From assembly GCA_003013855.2 (NCBI GenBank), contig ML058587.1, positions 434,001 to 498,000 on the forward strand: 64,000 nucleotides of DNA, read 5' to 3'. Source of the DNA: Liriodendron chinense (taxonomy: Eukaryota; Streptophyta; Magnoliopsida; Magnoliales; Magnoliaceae). The notes under the pieces are model-generated. The model was not told the origin of the DNA. It saw only the letters and a program-made list of their open reading frames with translations, and did no database searches. A program made the translations under genes and the position numbers. Positions 1-13,300 of this stretch are shown piece by piece; positions within the stretch are counted from its first letter, which is position 1, and every line of letters begins with the position of its first letter.

Positions 1-1055
1 ATTGGAGAAAGGTGATAGTTAGGAAAAACGGGGTAGAAGAAAGGGAGTGGTGGGTTAGGTTGTCATCATTGCACAGATCATTATGTTTATGAAAATCCGT
101 GGTGTCTTTAAAAGATAAAGTTTGGGAAGGGGTTGGATTTTTGGGGGTTAATGGGGAAACCATTAAATTTTGGGAAGATAGTGGGGTAGGGGGGCAAAGA
201 TTGAGTGACTTTTTTCTACGGTTGTCGGTTGGTGGGGCTTTCGCTTCAGGTGGATCTTAGAGTAGCTAGCTATTTTCCATCATGGGAGAGGAGAACATGG
301 ACCCCACTGTGTAGAAGAAATTAGACGGACGAGGAATTTGAACTTTTGAAGAGTTTACCAGTTTGCTTCATTTGCCATCCAAGGTTGTTCCGAAAGTTTC
401 AGAATTTGACTTGATGGTGTGGGCTAAAAAAAATCAGGAACAAATTCTTGATGAAATCCCTATATATACGTTAGACTCTATCATCAAGGTTTGTCTGACA
501 GCATTTGTTTGTTGATATGGTGCTCCCTCAAAGGTGGTGGCGTTCATGTGGCTAGTAGGGAGGAAGAAGGTGCTAATGGTGGATAATCTTCTCAGAAGAG
601 GTTTGATTCTACTGAATGCTAGCCTGTTATGTCTTCATACTGAGGAAATGGCGGATCATCATTTTATCCACTGCTCCTTTGTGAGAGAAATTTGGGATAA
701 CTTTTTCAATTTATTCGGAGTCGCATGGGTGTTGCTGGGATCTATTGATATATTGATAATTTCCTTCTAATGTGGGGGGGGGGCGGATTCCTTAATGTGG
801 GGGGGGGGGGGGGGGAATTTGGTGACTAAGCTTGTTAGCAGGTATTTGGGCCTTGTGGTTTGAGAGGAACGATTGATGCTTCGGGAATCGTAAGGGGCAG
901 GTTTTGGAGGTTTTCCACAGGGCAAAATCAAACATTGTTCTTCAATTTCTGGAGTGTTGGTGGGATTTGTAAATATTTTTGTTTTTATACTTGTAAATTT
1001 TCGGCTTTGACCCTTTTAGGAATACAATGTTAAAATAAAATTAAAAAAAAAACAA
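1..1055 (+). mobile_element. 3' end of a decayed LINE (L1-like) retrotransposon
   Basis: The plus strand reads as the C-terminal part of a plant LINE polyprotein. Around 150-235 there is a segment typical of the region after the reverse transcriptase (NGETIKFWED, then LSDFFLRLS). Around 530-740 there is the zinc-binding domain found at the end of plant LINE proteins (KVVAFMWL, then MADHHFIHCSFVREIWDNF). The frame is broken by stops, and two poly-G runs (774-783 and 799-815) lie within an approximate 25-base duplication. The element ends in an A-rich tail at about 1031-1053. The 5' part lies outside the window. It is a dead, 5'-incomplete copy. Confidence 0.8.
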
Positions 1056-1059
1056 ACTG

Positions 1060-2070
1060 TCAGGATGACATGAGTATCTTCAGCATGAGATGCATCAGGA
1101 CAAGAGTCATCATCTCAAGTGTCAGCAGGGCCTTTGGGAGCAGCAACTGAAGGATCCACAGGAAGAGCACCATCAGAACTGAGAGATCAATTGGAGCTTC
1201 AGTTGTATTGTCATCAGTATTTGACTATTTGTTTGTTTCCTATGTGACCTTATCAATCACTGACCAAATCTTAATTTTCAATCTATCTCCAAATTCCTTT
1301 AAATTTGTTGAAGATGTCTTCCTTTGGGCCTTTTATCAAGCTCCGCCCACTTCATGCAGTCATCATCAGTACTAAAAATATGAAAATTATATTCGACGCA
1401 CGAGTACCTCAGAAAACTCAAATGGCCTCTTATATGAGACCGTGTCTTGATTTACACCCTCTTGGATACCATTAGAAACCTGCCTGATTGTAGATGCACC
1501 AACACCATTCAAATCATTCTCGATCAGACCCTCGGACCCTTCTGGAATCAAACCACTATCAAGTTCCCCAGATTGAATAACCTGGCTTTCAAGAATGCAA
1601 AACTAGGATGTTCTGATCCAATGGAGTTGGGGCAATGTTGGAATTCTTTTGAAGAACAAAAGCAAAGGATGTGTTGGGGGGACGAGAAGACGGTCCACCC
1701 ATGAATCGTTCCCATAGCGTTCACCATGCCACATATTTTCTATTCTTTTCTAGAAATCCTCGAAACTTCTTTTAACCTCAGAAACATCGAAGGCTGTGTT
1801 TTCCTTTTTAATTTGAGATCAGCGTTGCAGTTAAATCCTAGGACTGCAATCCCCCTCTTTAGTGCTGATCTTCAAGCATTGCAGTAGCCGACCATTTGGA
1901 CCCTTGATGAGGTTGCTAGGGTTGCATTGATTCGTTGTATGAGCCTTTGGTTACAGTATCCTTCTAACAAGGTGCTGCTCCTGCTTGGAATTGTGCTTCA
2001 GACTCACGCTCATGCTCATGTATTTAGGAATACAATTATCAATGTTTACATTCTGAAATGGATGCTTCCG
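1060..2070 (-). pseudogene. Decayed, unidentified coding sequence
   Basis: One minus-strand frame reads as protein-like sequence for most of 1 kb but is cut by several in-frame stops. The longest clean stretch is 1387-1602 (about 71 codons, no ATG) and contains SGELDSGLIPEGSEG and SYKRPFEFSEVLV. Further upstream in the same frame are KENTAFDVSEVKRSFEDF and, around 1880-1930, NLIKGPNGRLLQCLKIS. Downstream in the same frame is STNLKEFGDRLKIKIWSVID; after a frame change comes GALPVDPSVAAPKGPADT near 1100-1160. Several stops (TAG, TGA) look like simple decay of CAG or CGA codons. I do not recognise the family. It could be a dead host gene or a retroelement gag. The LINE tail at 1055 abuts it. Confidence 0.45.
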
Positions 2071-2711
2071 CATTCCTGCACCTGAATCTGTTGCTGCTGA
2101 ACTTCAACTATAATAGAGCGTCTTAACATTTTGCATGAGTATCAGGGTTAACGAGCAGGTCCGAATCAGGTGCTTATTCAAAAGTAAGAAGAGGAAGAAA
2201 AGAAACTAACAGAAGATCAGTTTGAGATGGAGACTGTATGTTGCACTACTCAAAACTGGGTGCTCTCTTGTTCTGTGGCTATTTTCTTATTTGGATGTTG
2301 AAATGTTAAATGTAGAGATTTGGACTGATCCTCCAACCTGGCTAATGGACATAAAGTGCCTGCATCCCTTTTTTGATTGGTTCATGCAGGTGGTGGGGTC
2401 GCCGATCTGAGAATATGATCTTGATTGGTCCCTATGTTGAACAATCAAAGGGTGCGGAGCTGACTTTTTTCTATGCTTATTGGTTAGTAGATGTGGAAAT
2501 GTTGTAACTAGCACTGAGTAGCTTGTGCATGTGTCATTGTTATCTAGCAATGGGGGAGATGCTAATCTCACCTTGTATAAGAATTGTGCCCAGTTGTGCT
2601 TTGAATGGTTTCAGATGAACATGGGGTTCATGTTTCTCTACTCTGTTGACGGTCCATGCGACCGATCAAGGTGTGTGTGTCCGCACCTTTTTTTCTTAGA
2701 AGTGTGAGATG
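2071..2711. other. No recognisable gene
   Basis: Short open frames on both strands here have no family-like motifs or gene context. The stretch is AT-rich intergenic sequence with no clear repeat structure. Confidence 0.5.
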
Positions 2712-2901
2712 AGCAGGCTCCTTTTTTTTTTTTTTTTTCCGTTAGTCATGTGACGCACCCACCCTGTTAGCTGCATAGCATGCCCACACTGTTAGTCACA
2801 TGATGCACCTACCGGTGCAATTAATGCGTCTCCTTAGCATTCAAACCTGAGACTTGCTGTTGAAATGCCAAGGCGTCTTTCAGCTGTGCTAGCAGGCTCC
2901 T
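2712..2901 (-). mobile_element. tRNA-derived SINE with target-site duplication
   Basis: An 11-bp direct repeat AGCAGGCTCCT (2712-2722 and 2891-2901) flanks a 168-bp insert. On the minus strand the insert starts with a tRNA-like head: a box-A-like stretch near 2885-2875 and a box-B-like GGTTTGAATGC near 2850. It ends in a run of about 17 A immediately before the target duplication. Head, poly-A tail and target duplication together are diagnostic of a SINE. Family unknown. Confidence 0.72.
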
Positions 2902-3002
2902 GATCAGATGCTTTCATCAATTTCAATGATGTTTTTATATGATTCCCATTTGAAAGAGATGGATTTTTCTTTTCTTTTATGTATTTGTTTATTTTTTCAG
3001 TT

Positions 3003-3550
3003 CCACCTGATCATGCAGAATGTGTCCTGCCCCTGCCAGGACAGACTTGGTCCTGGCAGTGGCTGTGGGGCCCACTGTGATGTATGTGTTTTATCCACGC
3101 TGTCCATCTATTTTTCCATATCATTTTAAGATATGAACCCAAAAATGAGGCAGATCCAAGGCTAAGTGGACCACAATTGGGATTGAACACTCACCATTAA
3201 AAACTTTTTGGGAGCTGCATAAGTTTGGATCATGCGCATTTATGTTTTCCCTTCATCGAGGTCTATGTGACCTTATGAACATGTTAGGTGGAAAATTAAC
3301 ATCTTGTGGGCGCTAGGAAGGTTTCAATGGTGGGCATCATTATCACCGCTGCTCTATGTGGTGTGGTCTGCTTGAGCCTTGGATCTGACTCATTTTTTGG
3401 GTTCATGCCCTAAATTGATATGGCAACATGGATATACAGCATGGATAAAACACATACGTCATGGTGGGCCCCACAGAACCTGCAGGAAGGAGTATGTCCT
3501 GCCTCCTTCCTGCAGGGGCAGGACACAATCCGCTTCCCACCTGATCATGC
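3003..3550. repeat. Palindromic (foldback) repeat with extended ends
   Basis: The core (about 3065-3476) starts GTGGGGCCCACTGTGATGTA and ends with nearly its reverse complement. Both arms carry the shared internal blocks (TTTATCCACGC, GAGGCAGATCC, GTGGACCACA). Outside the core the inverted arms continue as GTGTCCTGCCCCTGC (from 3022) and its complement (to about 3526). A 14-bp direct repeat CCACCTGATCATGC lies at 3003-3016 and 3537-3550, which may be a target-site duplication. One of the best full-length members of the family. Confidence 0.82.
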
Positions 3551-4159
3551 TACTGGTGGGCCACACCATCCTTTGCTAAAAGGTAATATGAGAGGAAAGT
3601 TAGCGGGGTTTTCAGTTTGCGCAACTGGATGGTGCAATCATTCCAATGTGGGTACAATGTGTGTATTAGGGCCTTTTCTTGGTTGAATTTAAAATCATCT
3701 GTATTATTCTTTCTTAACGGTCTGTTTGTTGACCAACCTATTTAAGGTTTAGGATCCTTTCTTAACCGTCCGTTTGGATAGATTTCTTAATCACCTGTGT
3801 GATACCTGTACTTCATTATATAATATGTTGGATAGATTTCTTTCTTTTTTTGGCCCTAATATGGCAATAGCAGGGCTAGCTTTCCACCTTTCATCCGATG
3901 GGACCCGGCTATGGGATGGGTATGCCCGCATATTTCTCCCATCACCTGATCCTAGCTGTCCAATTGGTGACTTTGGAAATAAAAAAATTCCAGTGAATGG
4001 TAGCGCTTCTAAATGGGCGATTGGGGAGATTTTTGGTCCATCTCCTACCCACATGTAGGACGGATGTGGCCGGTTTGGATCATCACACGGTACTTTCGGT
4101 TACAACCATTTGTATTCCGGAAGCATATTGCGTAGAGACCCCGACACCACGGATATCCC
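3551..4159. other. No recognisable gene
   Basis: Contains only short frames and two near-repeats of a CTTAACNGTC/GGATAGATTTC phrase near 3715-3845. I see no domain, RNA gene or transposon boundary. Confidence 0.5.
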
Positions 4160-4445
4160 TGGTGACCAGATTTTGTGGGGCCTACTGTGATGTATGTGCC
4201 GTTTTGCCAGCTCATCTTAGGGCATGACCTCAAAATTGAAGCATATCGAAAACTCAAGTGGGCCGCACCACAGGCTCAAGTTTTTAATGGCAGGCATTCA
4301 ATACCCACTGTGTGATCCACTTGATCCTTGGATCTGCCTCATTTTTGGGTGGAAAAATGGATGAACGGCATGGATAAAAGCCAGGGCCCTACAGACTGCC
4401 TGGACCGATTTCCATCCAGGCGGGGCAAGAGGCAATCCACTTCCC
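4160..4445. repeat. Internally deleted palindromic repeat
   Basis: Left arm starts TGTGGGGCCTACTGTGATGT at about 4174; right arm carries GATCTGCCTCATTTTTGGG and ends near 4400, followed by a GGGGCAAGAGGCAATCCACT tail like the extended end of other members. The middle of the family consensus (AGCTGATATTTG...AACAGGTTGGATGG) is missing. Confidence 0.7.
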
Positions 4446-4681
4446 ATCTAAGTGAGCCCAATACAACTGGGTGCACCATAACTCAATAGGGATCTCAGTG
4501 CACTGTGCCATCTCGTCAATTGCGGGGCCCCATTCTGAGTGGAAATTAAGGCAATGCTTGATTTTGATTATGGCCCTACAGTTGGTGACCACCAAATGGA
4601 CGGCTAATAATAAGCTGGCCAGTGGTTCAGATTAACTGAAAAATCAGATGGTTAGGCTCGTCTAATCAGTGGTTTTGTAAT

Positions 4682-5007
4682 AACCTGAGTTCAGATTGGA
4701 TTGGGTTCGGGTTGAAAAACACCAACCAGACTTGAATTTGGGTTGTGTTTCAGTTGAGCAAAGTCAGCTCGGGCTAGGGCTGGTTGCAAATAATCACATG
4801 TATTTGGCTCGGGATAGGTCAGGTCGGGTCGGGTACCTTGGGTTGGAATTTGTGTTGGGTCCTCTTGAGGTTGGATTGACCCTCAACCCGACCCGACCTG
4901 CCCGATGGGTTGGAATTTGGGTTGGGTCCTCTTGAGGTTGGATTAACCCCTGATCGGATTAACCCTAGACCCGACCCGACCCTGACCTGCCCAAGTTGCA
5001 CACCACC
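4682..5007. mobile_element. hAT-like non-autonomous element, low certainty
   Basis: A segment rich in GGGTCGGGTT and AACCCGACCCGACC, a composition common in plant hAT-derived MITEs, is flanked by TTGTAAT (4675-4681 and 5008-5014). The terminal inverted repeats are poor. It contains a tandem duplication of about 68 bp (GGGTCCTCTTGAGGTTGGAT at about 4858 and 4925). Confidence 0.4.
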
Positions 5008-5014
5008 TTGTAAT

Positions 5015-7000
5015 GATTCAGACCAAATTAAATCCGAACATTTCGCTGACCTTGTTTTCGCCCTATGGAATTTTGCTATGTTCCTGATGTGCGTAGTCCG
5101 TAGAGGTGGGGCCCATGGTTCATTAATCTAGACCATTGAGGAATTCCACATTTGAAGTGGGCCCCATAAACATCTTCCCAGAATAGGGGTTTTCAAGTTA
5201 CTTGGCATTACGAAGTGCCTAACATGAAGTGTCGGCTAAGTAAAATCTGGACGATCCTTATGGAAGGACGTGATTATGACTAGCCTCGTTTAATGGACTC
5301 TTCCCTCCTTGAATCTGGACCATTGATCTTTTCTACTTTCGTTTTGGAAAGCAAACGACTGATTCCCTTCCTAAGTGCATTTTTAATGTGTTTCTGGCAA
5401 TATTTTAGAATCCAGACCCCCACCACAAATTAACGTCGTTTTCATGCTCTGGCCAATAGTACCAAAATTCAGCGACTTAGGTTTGAGAACTCGGCTCGAC
5501 AAGACTGAGTCACTCGCCTGGTCAGGGGGGGCTTCTGTTAAAAAAAATGTTGCACTTGACAAGATTTGAACGAGAAACCTCTCCTGCAAGATTCAAACAT
5601 TTCTTTTGCTTTTGTTTTTTTGTTTCTTTTTTTTTTTTCTTAATATAGTTAAACTTGTATCACATTTGCATGAGCGCGCACAGGCATGCTCGAGGGCACA
5701 TGAGTAGAATGCTTCCTAGAAAGAAGCTTGAATGTAGTGATAGTGCACTTGAGGGTTGTGAGGGCCCCACTGATTGAGAGCAAAGACCTTGCAGATTAAG
5801 AGGATCCAGGGTCCAAGTCTATAGCTTAGTGATAGACCATCTCTGTTTCAACACTGAGATCATGGGATTGAGTGCCCATGTGATGGGTGTGCAACATAAA
5901 TGCCTAATAATACCTGAAACTCAATATAAGTTTTTGCCAAGTTGGTTTGAAAGCAGGATTTAGACCCCCTTTCTGGAGACCACCTTTTGAGGAAGTGCAT
6001 CCAAACAGGCCTTAAATACTGCAAATTAATTATTAAATTTTGAGGCAAGTAAAGACTTGGTCAAGTCTTAGAATTGACCCGATCTGGGTAGACATTGAGT
6101 TAAGAGTTTTTGAGCTTTCTGTGGCCCACCGGATCGGTTGATCTGTCCAACGTCCAGGTTATCCACAACCACTTCATGCAGGATCAAATGCCTACAAGTT
6201 GTTTGGCACATGTGGTCACCTGTAGAGGCACATATCTGCTTATAAAAGCTCAAATAATCACCCCGATTGCATCTGCATTTGCTTTTAGTTGCCTAAAAAT
6301 TTTCGGTTTGCCATGTGGGGAACATTGTTCAGATAGGTCCCACTGGATTATTCTAACCCTTGTATCGGTGGCCTTCAAAAAGATGAACTTCACAATCAAC
6401 ATGAAATAGGTAAGCTATTCAAGAGTTAGGATCTGGCAATCTAGAAATTTTCAGGGCATCCTCTGTTCAAAATATGACATATGACCCATCAGATCAACAG
6501 TCTGGATCACCAAATGACGGTCTCTGTGTGATTGAAATCATGCACATTAGGATCATGAATGCATGCGATTCTCTGACCTGCTTCCAGAAGAAGGGGGGGA
6601 AAAAGGGTACAAAAAAATCAGAGATGTTAACTCCACCATATTAGAAGACAAGAACCCTCTTTTGGTGTGTAAATTAACCCCCTTTTCTTTTGGGTCCTGT
6701 TAAAGTTCGCCATTTAACCTCCACCAGCACTCGGTCTACTCATTGATTGGACATCCATAAGAATCATCATCGTCTGGATGGGCCATTGGCCAATGCGATG
6801 GTTTCCAAACCATGCAAAAAGTAGCCTCCAACATCCATCAATTGGACAATAAATAGAATTTCCAACTAAAAGGTTAAAAAGAGTAGGTTCAAATTGTATT
6901 GACAGTCAAATTAATGGATTTTATAGGTTTCAAAGTAGTGGTTCTGATGAACGCCTGGGATCAATGAGCACATTCACTGATGAAGGCTGGTGAAGGTCAA
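5015..7000. other. Intergenic stretch without supported genes
   Basis: Short frames only. A tRNA-like stretch at 5815-5885 is listed separately. The region lies downstream of the minus-strand membrane-protein gene, so its right end may hold 3' untranslated sequence (about 7000-7314). Confidence 0.45.
5815..5885 (+). mobile_element. tRNA-like (SINE head) candidate
   Basis: The sequence reads TAGCTTAGTGATAGACC (box-A-like) and, about 40 bases on, ATGGGATTGAGTGCCCAT (box-B-like, able to form a T-arm stem). No poly-A tail or target duplication is evident, so it may be a truncated SINE or chance similarity. Confidence 0.3.
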
Positions 7001-7314
7001 CAAAACCATTTTCATGTAAAAGAAAAAAGAAAAGAAAAGAAAAAAACGATATTTGAAATAGCCTTACTGCTTTCTGTTGGCCTAGAAAACTGATTTACAG
7101 CAAGGTTTGGGCATATGCATGATTCTGTATCAATTGTTTTCATGAAACAAATAAATACAGAATGAGAATCCGAGGTACTAACCTCCACCACAAGATACTC
7201 ATACATGGAAATTAGAATCACACCTTGCAGCGAACTGATGCAAGAATCTTCATGGAAAGGCCAGGAATAATATCCGACGATGGAAGAAGTTTTCCTCCTT
7301 TTACATGGGTTGAT

Positions 7315-10300
7315 CTAGTAAGGCCAGAAATCGCTACCGCCAGGCTTCTTCACCAGGATCTGATTGTATTCGGGTCTTGATGTCTGCAGAACAATCAATA
7401 TTCAGCACTCTAATTCTATCACCCATCGCAACTTAAGAATATGACCCACAATATAGAAATGCTAGATACACTTCTATTGGTAATTCTGCTCTTCTGCTTT
7501 TCAGTTCGAGGGCCAGTTTCGGGTATTTGATTGCTATACTGCTTAACTACTCCCACTGGCAGAAGACGGTGGGACCCAGCTTTGTTCAATTGTCGACCCA
7601 CACAATGCATAGATAGGTATGGGCATTTCCTCAAATGGGAAGCAAGGTGTGGGTAATTTGGTACAACAACAGTACAGAAATTTCCTCCTGTTTCTTTTTG
7701 TAAGCTGGGTTCGGTTCTGGATGTAAAAATTGCCAGAGCAAATGTGAAATTCTCGAAAAAGAAATATCACTGAACATCCAATCCAACAGATACAGCAGTA
7801 ACTGGTATATATGTTCAGGTCTTGTTGCCATGGACCCATGGATGCATAACATAATACAAACATATTCCACCCCATCATGAAGACAATTAAAGGCCTTCAA
7901 ACTTTTCATGAAAAGGCAACAACGTAACAACCCTCTGACATTCTATTTTAGTTATAAAAAAGACTCGTTCCAGATGACGGAAAGTAGATTTAGATGGTTT
8001 GGGTCATGTGCAATGGAGACCAAGAACCGCACCGGTTAGAAGGAATGGGTTGGTACCAATTGAAGGCTCCGAGGGGCAAGGGGAAGGCCCAAAAGTACGT
8101 GGATAGATGGAGAGTCTTTCAAGGTGGAGGTTAGAGTATTTAGGAAGGGGCTTCTCTTTCTTTCCAATTTTCAAGGTAAGAACATTTTGGTGGAATGCAC
8201 TTTCATTTTGTATGATACTCTTTAACTGTGAATCATGTGTTAATCACCCTATGCTGATGATGCATCAGGATCACTGTTATGATATACTTGTATAGTTTAG
8301 AAACTTCACGTACAATTATCAGCTTAGAAGAGTCGTGACATACTCCGGAATCAGGTTGTACCAGGTGATCACTCATCACGATCGAATTATGTGGGTTCAG
8401 CTTGATCGAAATCTGAGATGTCAATACGAGCATCTACATGGCTTGCCCGCTCTAATTAGAAAGTGGGGGGGCCCAAAGAAACACAAGATTTGAGGGTCCA
8501 CCGTTCAAATATATGCAGGGACAAAGAAGTTATAGATCGGGCTAATTTTGGATGCCGATTGCCTACTGACGTTGTCAGTAGACAAAAGCTACTACACTGT
8601 GCTTTGTGGGCCCCACCATAATGTATGTGCTTTATCCATGCCGTCCATTCATTTCTCCAGATCATTTTAGGGCATGATCCCAAAAATGAGGCAGATCCAA
8701 ATCTCATGTGGACCACACCACAGAAAACAGTAGTGATTGAATGCCCACCATTAAAAACTTCTTAGGGGATGCAACCGTTTTGGATGAAGCTGATTCAACA
8801 GGTTCGATGGCAAATAAACATTAAAATGGGCCCCAAGAAGTTTTTAATGGTGTGTTCAATCACCCCACTGTTTTCACTGGGATCTGCCTCATTTTTTTGG
8901 GCTCATGTCCAAACACTATGATCCAAAATGGATAGGACGGTGTGGATATGAAAAGTTGCGACAGAGCACCTGTCCAGTAGCCAGCTCGCTACTGGCAGTG
9001 TCAATACGAAAAGTTGATTGATAACTTTTCGACTTTTTCTCGAGAGGTTTTGTTCGCTCATCAACTGCTCCATTCTTCTCTATCAAACACGAGATGAGAA
9101 AGATCCGTTGTATGTAGATCAATACGAACTCCAACTTTGACTCTCCCGGACTTGCAGATCAAACATAGGAAATGTGCCTACCACCAATTATGTTGTGGCT
9201 TTGCTACGGACACCAAACATGATAAAGGGAGACCCCTTCCCATGGATGCATTTATAAATTCATAGGAAATCGTAATGATTACTTTTTACATGCATTTACT
9301 ACCAATTACAGGCTATCAAACAGGCCCTAATAGCTTACTATAAAGGAAAGGGAGAAGAACTACACCCAACCACAAGAAGAAAAAAAAAAAAAAAACATTG
9401 CCTACACTACAATAATACTAGTACCCATCACCCCAGGCCCACCAACTTTTGTCATCACAACACCCTGTGAATTCCTTGAGATTTCATGTTCAAAATAAAA
9501 AGTGGTTTCTGACATTCTCAATTAACATGGTCACAATCTCCAATTTAATATCAGAAGTTCATAAATTCCTCTTCTTCTAAATTCACAACAACACTAACAA
9601 GAAGCATAAATCATCATCATCTAAGCCTTACCCAACTAACAAGGGTCGGCTACATGAATCTTGTTCCTCCGTTCCACTCTATCAAGGGCCATATCTTTAA
9701 TTAGATCATAGGTCACCTACTAATTATGGTTGGTTCCTAACCTAACGCAGCCCTCCACCTTTATCTAGGCTGGGGACTGGCAATGAGAGCACAAAAGACC
9801 CACAGGTGCAATATAATAGACTGCCACATAAGTTGATTACAGTCAAACCCTATCTAACAGTCTATTATTACATAGGTTGATTACAATCAAGCCGTATCTA
9901 ATAGTCTATCATTACAAAGGTTGATTACAATCGACAAGTTGATTACAAACCACGAGTTTGACAAGAAGCATAAATCCCATATCAATTTCCTTTTTACCCC
10001 TTGCTTGGCCAATCGATCATCCCTCATTCCCCTTCATTCCCTCTAGGAGCATGAGCATCAATGTTGGCATTGCTCTTGCCACACCAGCCTGACTAAAACA
10101 CCAAACCCATATAGCTGGAAAAAAAAAAAAACTGACAATGGATAACCCTAGACACATGGGACAAACTTTAACAAAGATGGTCTAACCAAGGCATTCTGAA
10201 TCTGTTACAATCTGGCCATAAATGCCGATATGTATAAGTAATGGCCGTGACTGTTACGTGATACGGGGATGAAATGGGGCAGCTGGTTTTTTGGAACCAT

Positions 10301-13300
10301 ATTGGCCATCATGGGGGCTGTAACAGCCATTATGGGACATAACAAACGTTACCCCCATAAAGGTCGAAAAACAACCACTTTTTTTTTATTTATTTAAATC
10401 CATTTTCTCCTCATTTTTCTACTTTTCTCATTCCAAAAACTCTCCTAGATCATTCTACAACAGAATTCGACCACTCTTACTATAATTTTTATGATTAAAA
10501 CCATAGATTAAAGTGATTTGAGCAAATAGAAGCTTTGAGTGCCATTTTTTCAAAAATTTGAAGAAGTGGTATAGAAGCTTGATTGTGATGTGTAAACGTT
10601 AGAGACATAACCATGTTTGTAAATTCACTAGACAACCCGATACAACACTCTCACCGAAGAGTGGACCGTTGCACTACCATAAACATGTTCAAAACAAAAA
10701 ACAAAAAAAAGAAAAAAAAAAAGAAAAAAGAATACATATTTGAAGTATTTACATTATTTTGGATTTTCTAGATATTTTTCGGAACAAAAAAAATTCAACT
10801 ATTACAGGCATAACGGCCGTTACGCCCCCGTATTGGTAATGGTGGTGACCGTTATGGCCACCGTTACCAATACAGAATATCTTGGGTCTGCCTATTGTGC
10901 AAATGATCAATTCTCAAAGCCATGTTGCAACCCACCAACCATCAATGCCATAAAGAATCACTTATGTTTTTGCAAAAGTTAGAAACTCAACATCCGGTGC
11001 TAACATTTTTCAAGGCTTAGATGATGATGATGGAATTTTCTTTCCTAGATATCATGGAAAGAAAATATGAGGGCTCTTAATTTGCAAAAAAAGGTGTTGC
11101 ACGATCCTCACATTGTATAGATGATTTATTGTCCCTTTGGTGATTTTGATTTTAAATAAAATTGCTATCCATAGAAAAAAAGTATCATAACTATTAAATG
11201 GAATATGAAAATCAATTTGATATTGATGTACAAGGCGTGATGTTGGGCCTCAAATTAAAAAAACAAATAAATAAAAGAAAAGAAGTTGAGTGTTGCATGT
11301 AAAATGAGTCCAACGGGCCACATTATAGTAATGCACTATAAGGCATGTGGATCCCAACATGGTGGTGTGCGTGTTGTCTTGTCCAGCAGACCCCCACATG
11401 CACCCCTAAAACATCCAAGAAAAGAAACACGCAAGTGGTTAAGTGATGCGAGACAGATGGCCTAGCCTAGAATGATGCAATGAGATCATCAATAGATTAA
11501 CTAGAACAATCTAAAGCACAAAGTAAAGCTAAGCTATCAAAAGTTTTTTTTTTTTTAAATATTCAGCAATTTAACATGTTTGAATTTAAGCCATATGACA
11601 GTCCCGCAATGTAGATCCAATAAAATACCAAATAATCAGGATTTATGGAAGGTGGGACTTCCATCTAAGCATATGGGTTGTTCTTAATTCAAAGGGGTTC
11701 ACTTGGTTTGTGAGGATTTGGATAGGTTAGGGTTATGACTTTTGGGTTTGAGAATCGAATTTTGGTAATTAGGGTTATGAGGAATTAAGTTTTTTAGGGC
11801 CTGTTTGATTTTCCATGATACACGTAAATACGTGGTAAATGGTAAATATGTGGTGAAATACCTTGTTTGGAAATGGGTGAGTAATTCCACCTCGAAAATC
11901 GGTCCAAAAGTGTTGACTAAACCTGTGGGCCCCACCATAATGTATATGATATATCAGCGCCGTTCATATGTTTTATTAGCACATTTTGGGGCATGAGCAA
12001 AAAAAATGAGGCAAATCTAACATTCAAATGGCTCGTACGAAAGGAAACAGTGGTCTTACTTCGTCCAACGTTGAAAGTAATTTCTTTCATTGGGCCCTCA
12101 TTGAGGTTTATTCATCATCTAACCAGTTCATATGGTCACACAGACATGGATAAAGGGAAAATATAAATTTCAGCTTGATCCAAATCTTTTAGGGCCCCCA
12201 AGAAGTTTTTAATGGTACGCGCTCGATTCCCACTGTTTCTTTTGGTGTGGTCCACTTGAGCTTTGGATCTTTCTCGTTTTTTGGTCCACGTCCTAAATTC
12301 AACTGGCATAATGAATGGGCGGTGTGGATAAGCCACATACATCACAGTGGGCCCCCACATTTATTGTATAAATTTCTCGATTTTAGTGTTAGGAAAAGTA
12401 ACCGTCGCTGTCTTCATGGGGAATGATGCAGTAATTACCTAGGTAAATAATCATTACCCATTTACAAGGTAATTACAGTTGAGGGAAAAAATCAAACAGG
12501 CCCTTAGGGTTAGGAATTGGGGAGGTCTGTGGGAATTAGGATTTTGAGAATTAGGATTTTAGAAAACTAGGGTTGGAAATTGGGGTTTTAGGGATTAACG
12601 TTAAATAGGAGAAGCAAAAGGATGAGATAAAGGGCAAAGGCTGACCGTATAGACAACCATACAAGTCCATCAGTACAGTTGTACAAACAAGCGAGTACAA
12701 CCAGGTATCGCCGTACAGTTGTACAGTTAGAGGGGACGGGCTGGGTGGAGTTTGGGTTGGGTTAGGTTGTAGATGTAAGGGTTGAAAAAAAAAAAAAAGA
12801 AGAAGAAGAGAGGAAGTAGGAATGGTTTGTAGATGGAGAAAGAAGAAGAAGAAAGAATTAGTAAGAAAGAGAAAGAGAGGAGAAGAAATACCTTTTGATT
12901 GAAGAGAATGGAAGAGAACGATAACTTGGATTCACTTTATGGAGTCACACCAAATCACTCCAATCGCAGGAAGTCTTACTTTATCACAAAGTAAGAGAAA
13001 GAAAAACTTTATTTCATATGCTCCATAATAGACTAGGGTGTGGACGTCCAAGCCTTATATAATCTTGGGAAAGACTTCAAACAAAAAGACGCACTCGGAT
13101 AAAAAGTTTCACATAAAGACTTTCAATAAAACGAAATTTGTTCCTAATTCCCTAAACTCAACAAAAATATAAGCTAAACCAAAAAATAATAAAACATATG
13201 AATAACTAAATAAACTAAACTATTTCGTGGCCCACGATCAAGATGCCCAACGATGATGATCCAACGGTTCGAATGGTCCAACTAAGTAGCCCACATGCAT

